Shown here piece after piece: positions 5,807 to 7,256 of a DNA stretch of 7,256 bases. This DNA is from an uncultured Lachnospiraceae bacterium (lineage in GTDB: Bacteria; Bacillota; Clostridia; Lachnospirales; Lachnospiraceae): assembly GCA_910577445.1 (NCBI GenBank), contig CAJTMZ010000102.1, positions 7,668 to 14,923 on the forward strand. Direction: 5' to 3'. Position 1 is the first letter of the stretch. Each line of letters opens with the position of its first letter. The translations under genes and the position numbers were made by a program. Below the pieces are notes generated by a model. The model saw only the letters and a program-made list of their open reading frames with translations. It ran no database searches and had not been told where the DNA came from.

Positions 5807-6577
5807 TTATGGGGAAATTATAACAGATGTTCCCTGTTTTGTCACTCGCACTAAGCCGGTTATGTCTCTTATTTTTTCCGCTATCTCTTCCTCCGTCTCC
5901 TCCCCGGGACAGACCACATCCGCAATCCTCCCCTCTCTCATCAAAAACACCCTGTCGCAGTAGGACATGGCAAGGGAAGGGTCGTGAAGCACAATAAGCC
6001 CCGCTTTTCTTTTTTCCGCAGCCATTGTCCTTACTTTCCGCAAAAGCCCGTGCCTGTGCTTAAAATCCAGCGAATTGTCCGGCTCGTCCATCAGAAATAC
6101 CGGCGTATTCTGGAGCAGCATACGCCCCGTCAAAACCATTTGCTTCTGTCCCTGGCTTAACGCGCCAAAATACTTTGAAAGCAGTCCTTCAATCGCAAGT
6201 TCCCTGACCACCGCTTCCTTTTCCCGCTGCAGTTCCCCGCCCGGCGGCTGAAGAAAGCGCAGCCTTGCGTACCAGCCCATTTCAAGGACTTCTTCCGCCA
6301 GAATCCCTTCCGGCACTTCCGCTCCCGAAAAAAGCATGGACACTAAACCTGCTCTTTTTCTTGCCGTCATGCTAAGAACGTCACGGCCGCCCACATATAC
6401 CTTTCCGGCCGCGCCCGGCACAAGTCCCGCAATTCCCTTTAAAAGCGTCGTTTTTCCACAGCCGTTTTCACCGAAAATTCCGGCAGTCTCCCCCTCCTTT
6501 ACCGAAAAGGAAACCTTCTCCACCACTTTTTGCCTTCCGTAGCCGGCGCAAAAATTTTCCACGCATAAAAGTTCCAT
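5807..6577 (-). CDS. FecE/BtuD-type ABC importer ATPase
   Basis: A 256-residue cytoplasmic ATPase powering the adjacent FecCD permease. Visible parts: Walker A GENGCGKTT (36-44); signature LSQGQ (140-144), a variant of LSGGQ; Walker B VFLMDEP (160-166) with catalytic Glu165; D-loop NSLD (168-171); and switch His198 in VLHDPS. The Q-loop region after RKRAGLVSML (73-82) has no clear Gln; the stretch MLFSGAEVPEGI stands where most family members have a VPQ-type sequence, though some relatives of this class also lack it. Family importers carry ferric siderophores, haem, cobalamin, or, in MolABC, molybdate. The location between the permease and a molybdenum hydroxylase operon suggests metal-oxyanion supply, but this is inference. 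ATG 6577 has AAAGGA six bases upstream and lies 19 bases after the permease stop. Family is certain; substrate is open. Confidence 0.9.
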   Translation of the reverse strand: MELLCVENFCAGYGRQKVVEKVSFSVKEGETAGIFGENGCGKTTLLKGIAGLVPGAAGKVYVGGRDVLSMTARKRAGLVSMLFSGAEVPEGILAEEVLEMGWYARLRFLQPPGGELQREKEAVVRELAIEGLLSKYFGALSQGQKQMVLTGRMLLQNTPVFLMDEPDNSLDFKHRHGLLRKVRTMAAEKRKAGLIVLHDPSLAMSYCDRVFLMREGRIADVVCPGEETEEEIAEKIRDITGLVRVTKQGTSVIISP

Positions 6578-6583
6578 CGCAAA

Positions 6584-6589
6584 TCCTTT
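6584..6589 (-). promoter_or_regulatory. Ribosome binding site of the ABC ATPase
   Basis: AAAGGA on the minus strand, six bases before ATG 6577, lies in the 19-base gap after the FecCD permease stop and supports the chosen start. Confidence 0.5.
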
Positions 6590-6596
6590 CCATTTG

Positions 6597-7256
6597 TTAC
6601 CGGCTCTTTGCCGTTTTCAGAAAATAAAACAAAAAAGGCGCGGCACAGAAAGTCGTAAAGATGCTAAGCGGCAGCTCTCCGTCCGTGACGCTCCTGGCAA
6701 AGCAGTCCGCCGCCACCGTAAGCGCCGCGCCGGATACCATACTCATCCACAGAAAAGCTCTGTTTCTTCTGCGAAGCAGCAGATATGCGCCATGCGGGGC
6801 AAGCAGTCCCACAAAAGCAATCACCCCCGTTGCGGAAATCACTCCCGCCACGGACAGGGTCGCAAGGGTTAGAAGCAGCATACGCATTTTTCCCGCCGGA
6901 AGTCCCAGCATACCGGCCTGCTCGTCGCCCAGGCTTAAAAGTACAATCTCCCTGTGAAACAGGATAAGCAGCGCAAGGCACGGAATACAAAGAGCCAGAA
7001 CGCCGGCCGTTTTGGAAACGGTGACGGCGGACAGGCTTCCCATGGTCCAGAACTCAATGGCCGCCAGCTTCCCCTCCGAGTCCGCTCCGTGCTTTAACAG
7101 CATAATCGCCGCGTCCGCCAGCGCGGAAATCAGTATTCCCCCTAAAATGTAGCTGCCGGGGCGGTTGTTTCCGCTCTGCCATACCAGAAGAAATACCCCA
7201 AAAAGCGCCGCCATCCCCCCCAGAAAAGCGCCGCCCATCACCATAGCCATACTTCC
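6597..7256 (-). CDS. FecCD-family ABC importer permease (5' end cut off)
   Basis: An open frame of 219 residues runs in from the right edge, so roughly the first 110-120 residues of a usual 330-residue protein are missing. An internal ATG at 7250 is unlikely to be the start because the frame continues upstream and the family needs more N-terminal spans. Visible features match type II (BtuC/FecD) importers: several hydrophobic spans (about 3-26, 36-55, 84-101, 126-160, 167-186, 195-213), EFWTMGSLS (68-76), GDEQAGMLGLP (110-120), the conserved FVGLLAPH (148-155), and the C-terminal ELPLSIFTTFCAAPFLFYFL region typical of the last span. It pairs with the ATPase downstream; a substrate-binding lipoprotein would be expected off the right edge. 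After FVGLLAPH it has GAYLLLRRRNR, where the family usually has an IARLL-type sequence, which hints at a divergent subgroup. Cargo cannot be determined here; molybdate or tungstate is suggested only by context. Confidence 0.9.
   Translation of the reverse strand, partial: GSMAMVMGGAFLGGMAALFGVFLLVWQSGNNRPGSYILGGILISALADAAIMLLKHGADSEGKLAAIEFWTMGSLSAVTVSKTAGVLALCIPCLALLILFHREIVLLSLGDEQAGMLGLPAGKMRMLLLTLATLSVAGVISATGVIAFVGLLAPHGAYLLLRRRNRAFLWMSMVSGAALTVAADCFARSVTDGELPLSIFTTFCAAPFLFYFLKTAKSR

Noticed and set aside
1..7256. Search by eye for tRNA, rRNA, CRISPR, insertion sequences and riboswitches
   Set aside because: No such structure is seen; nearly all bases are coding, and the gaps are at most 76 bases.

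Overview
The window holds seven genes, all read from the minus strand (right to left), packed with gaps of 19, 40, 3 and 76 bases and overlaps of 1 and 11 bases. No promoter, terminator, RNA gene or mobile element is visible, so it looks like the middle of one long operon cut at both ends. Moderately high G+C, strong GGAGG-type ribosome binding sites, a TTG start and the protein sequence style (my recollection of family members, not a search) suggest an anaerobic Firmicute of class Clostridia, most likely a gut Lachnospiraceae.

In transcription order: (1) 7256-6597, a FecCD-type ABC importer permease lacking its N-terminus; (2) 6577-5807, its ATPase; (3) 5766-4339, an NCS2 xanthine/uracil-type permease; (4) 4335-3454, the FAD subunit, (5) 3377-2811, the [2Fe-2S] subunit and (6) 2811-511, the molybdenum-binding subunit of a three-subunit xanthine dehydrogenase-family molybdenum hydroxylase; (7) 521-1, a MocA-type molybdenum cofactor cytidylyltransferase cut by the left edge.

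The genes make a coherent unit. The NCS2 permease brings in a purine, the hydroxylase oxidises it (or runs in reverse on urate), and MocA attaches CMP to the molybdopterin so the enzyme receives its MCD cofactor. The ABC importer may supply molybdate or tungstate, although FecCD importers more often carry siderophores, haem or cobalamin; this is inferred from context only.

The most unusual signal is at protein level. Three of the seven proteins (the Fe-S subunit, the FAD subunit and MocA, the last twice) appear to carry in-frame hydrophilic stretches of about 20-33 residues in surface loops where the families, as I remember them, have short turns. The Fe-S insertion separates the two cysteine pairs of the second cluster and contains an eight-residue Ser-Gly repeat. 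No wholly new system is evident; the window is best described as a purine hydroxylase operon with its own transporters and cofactor-finishing enzyme.
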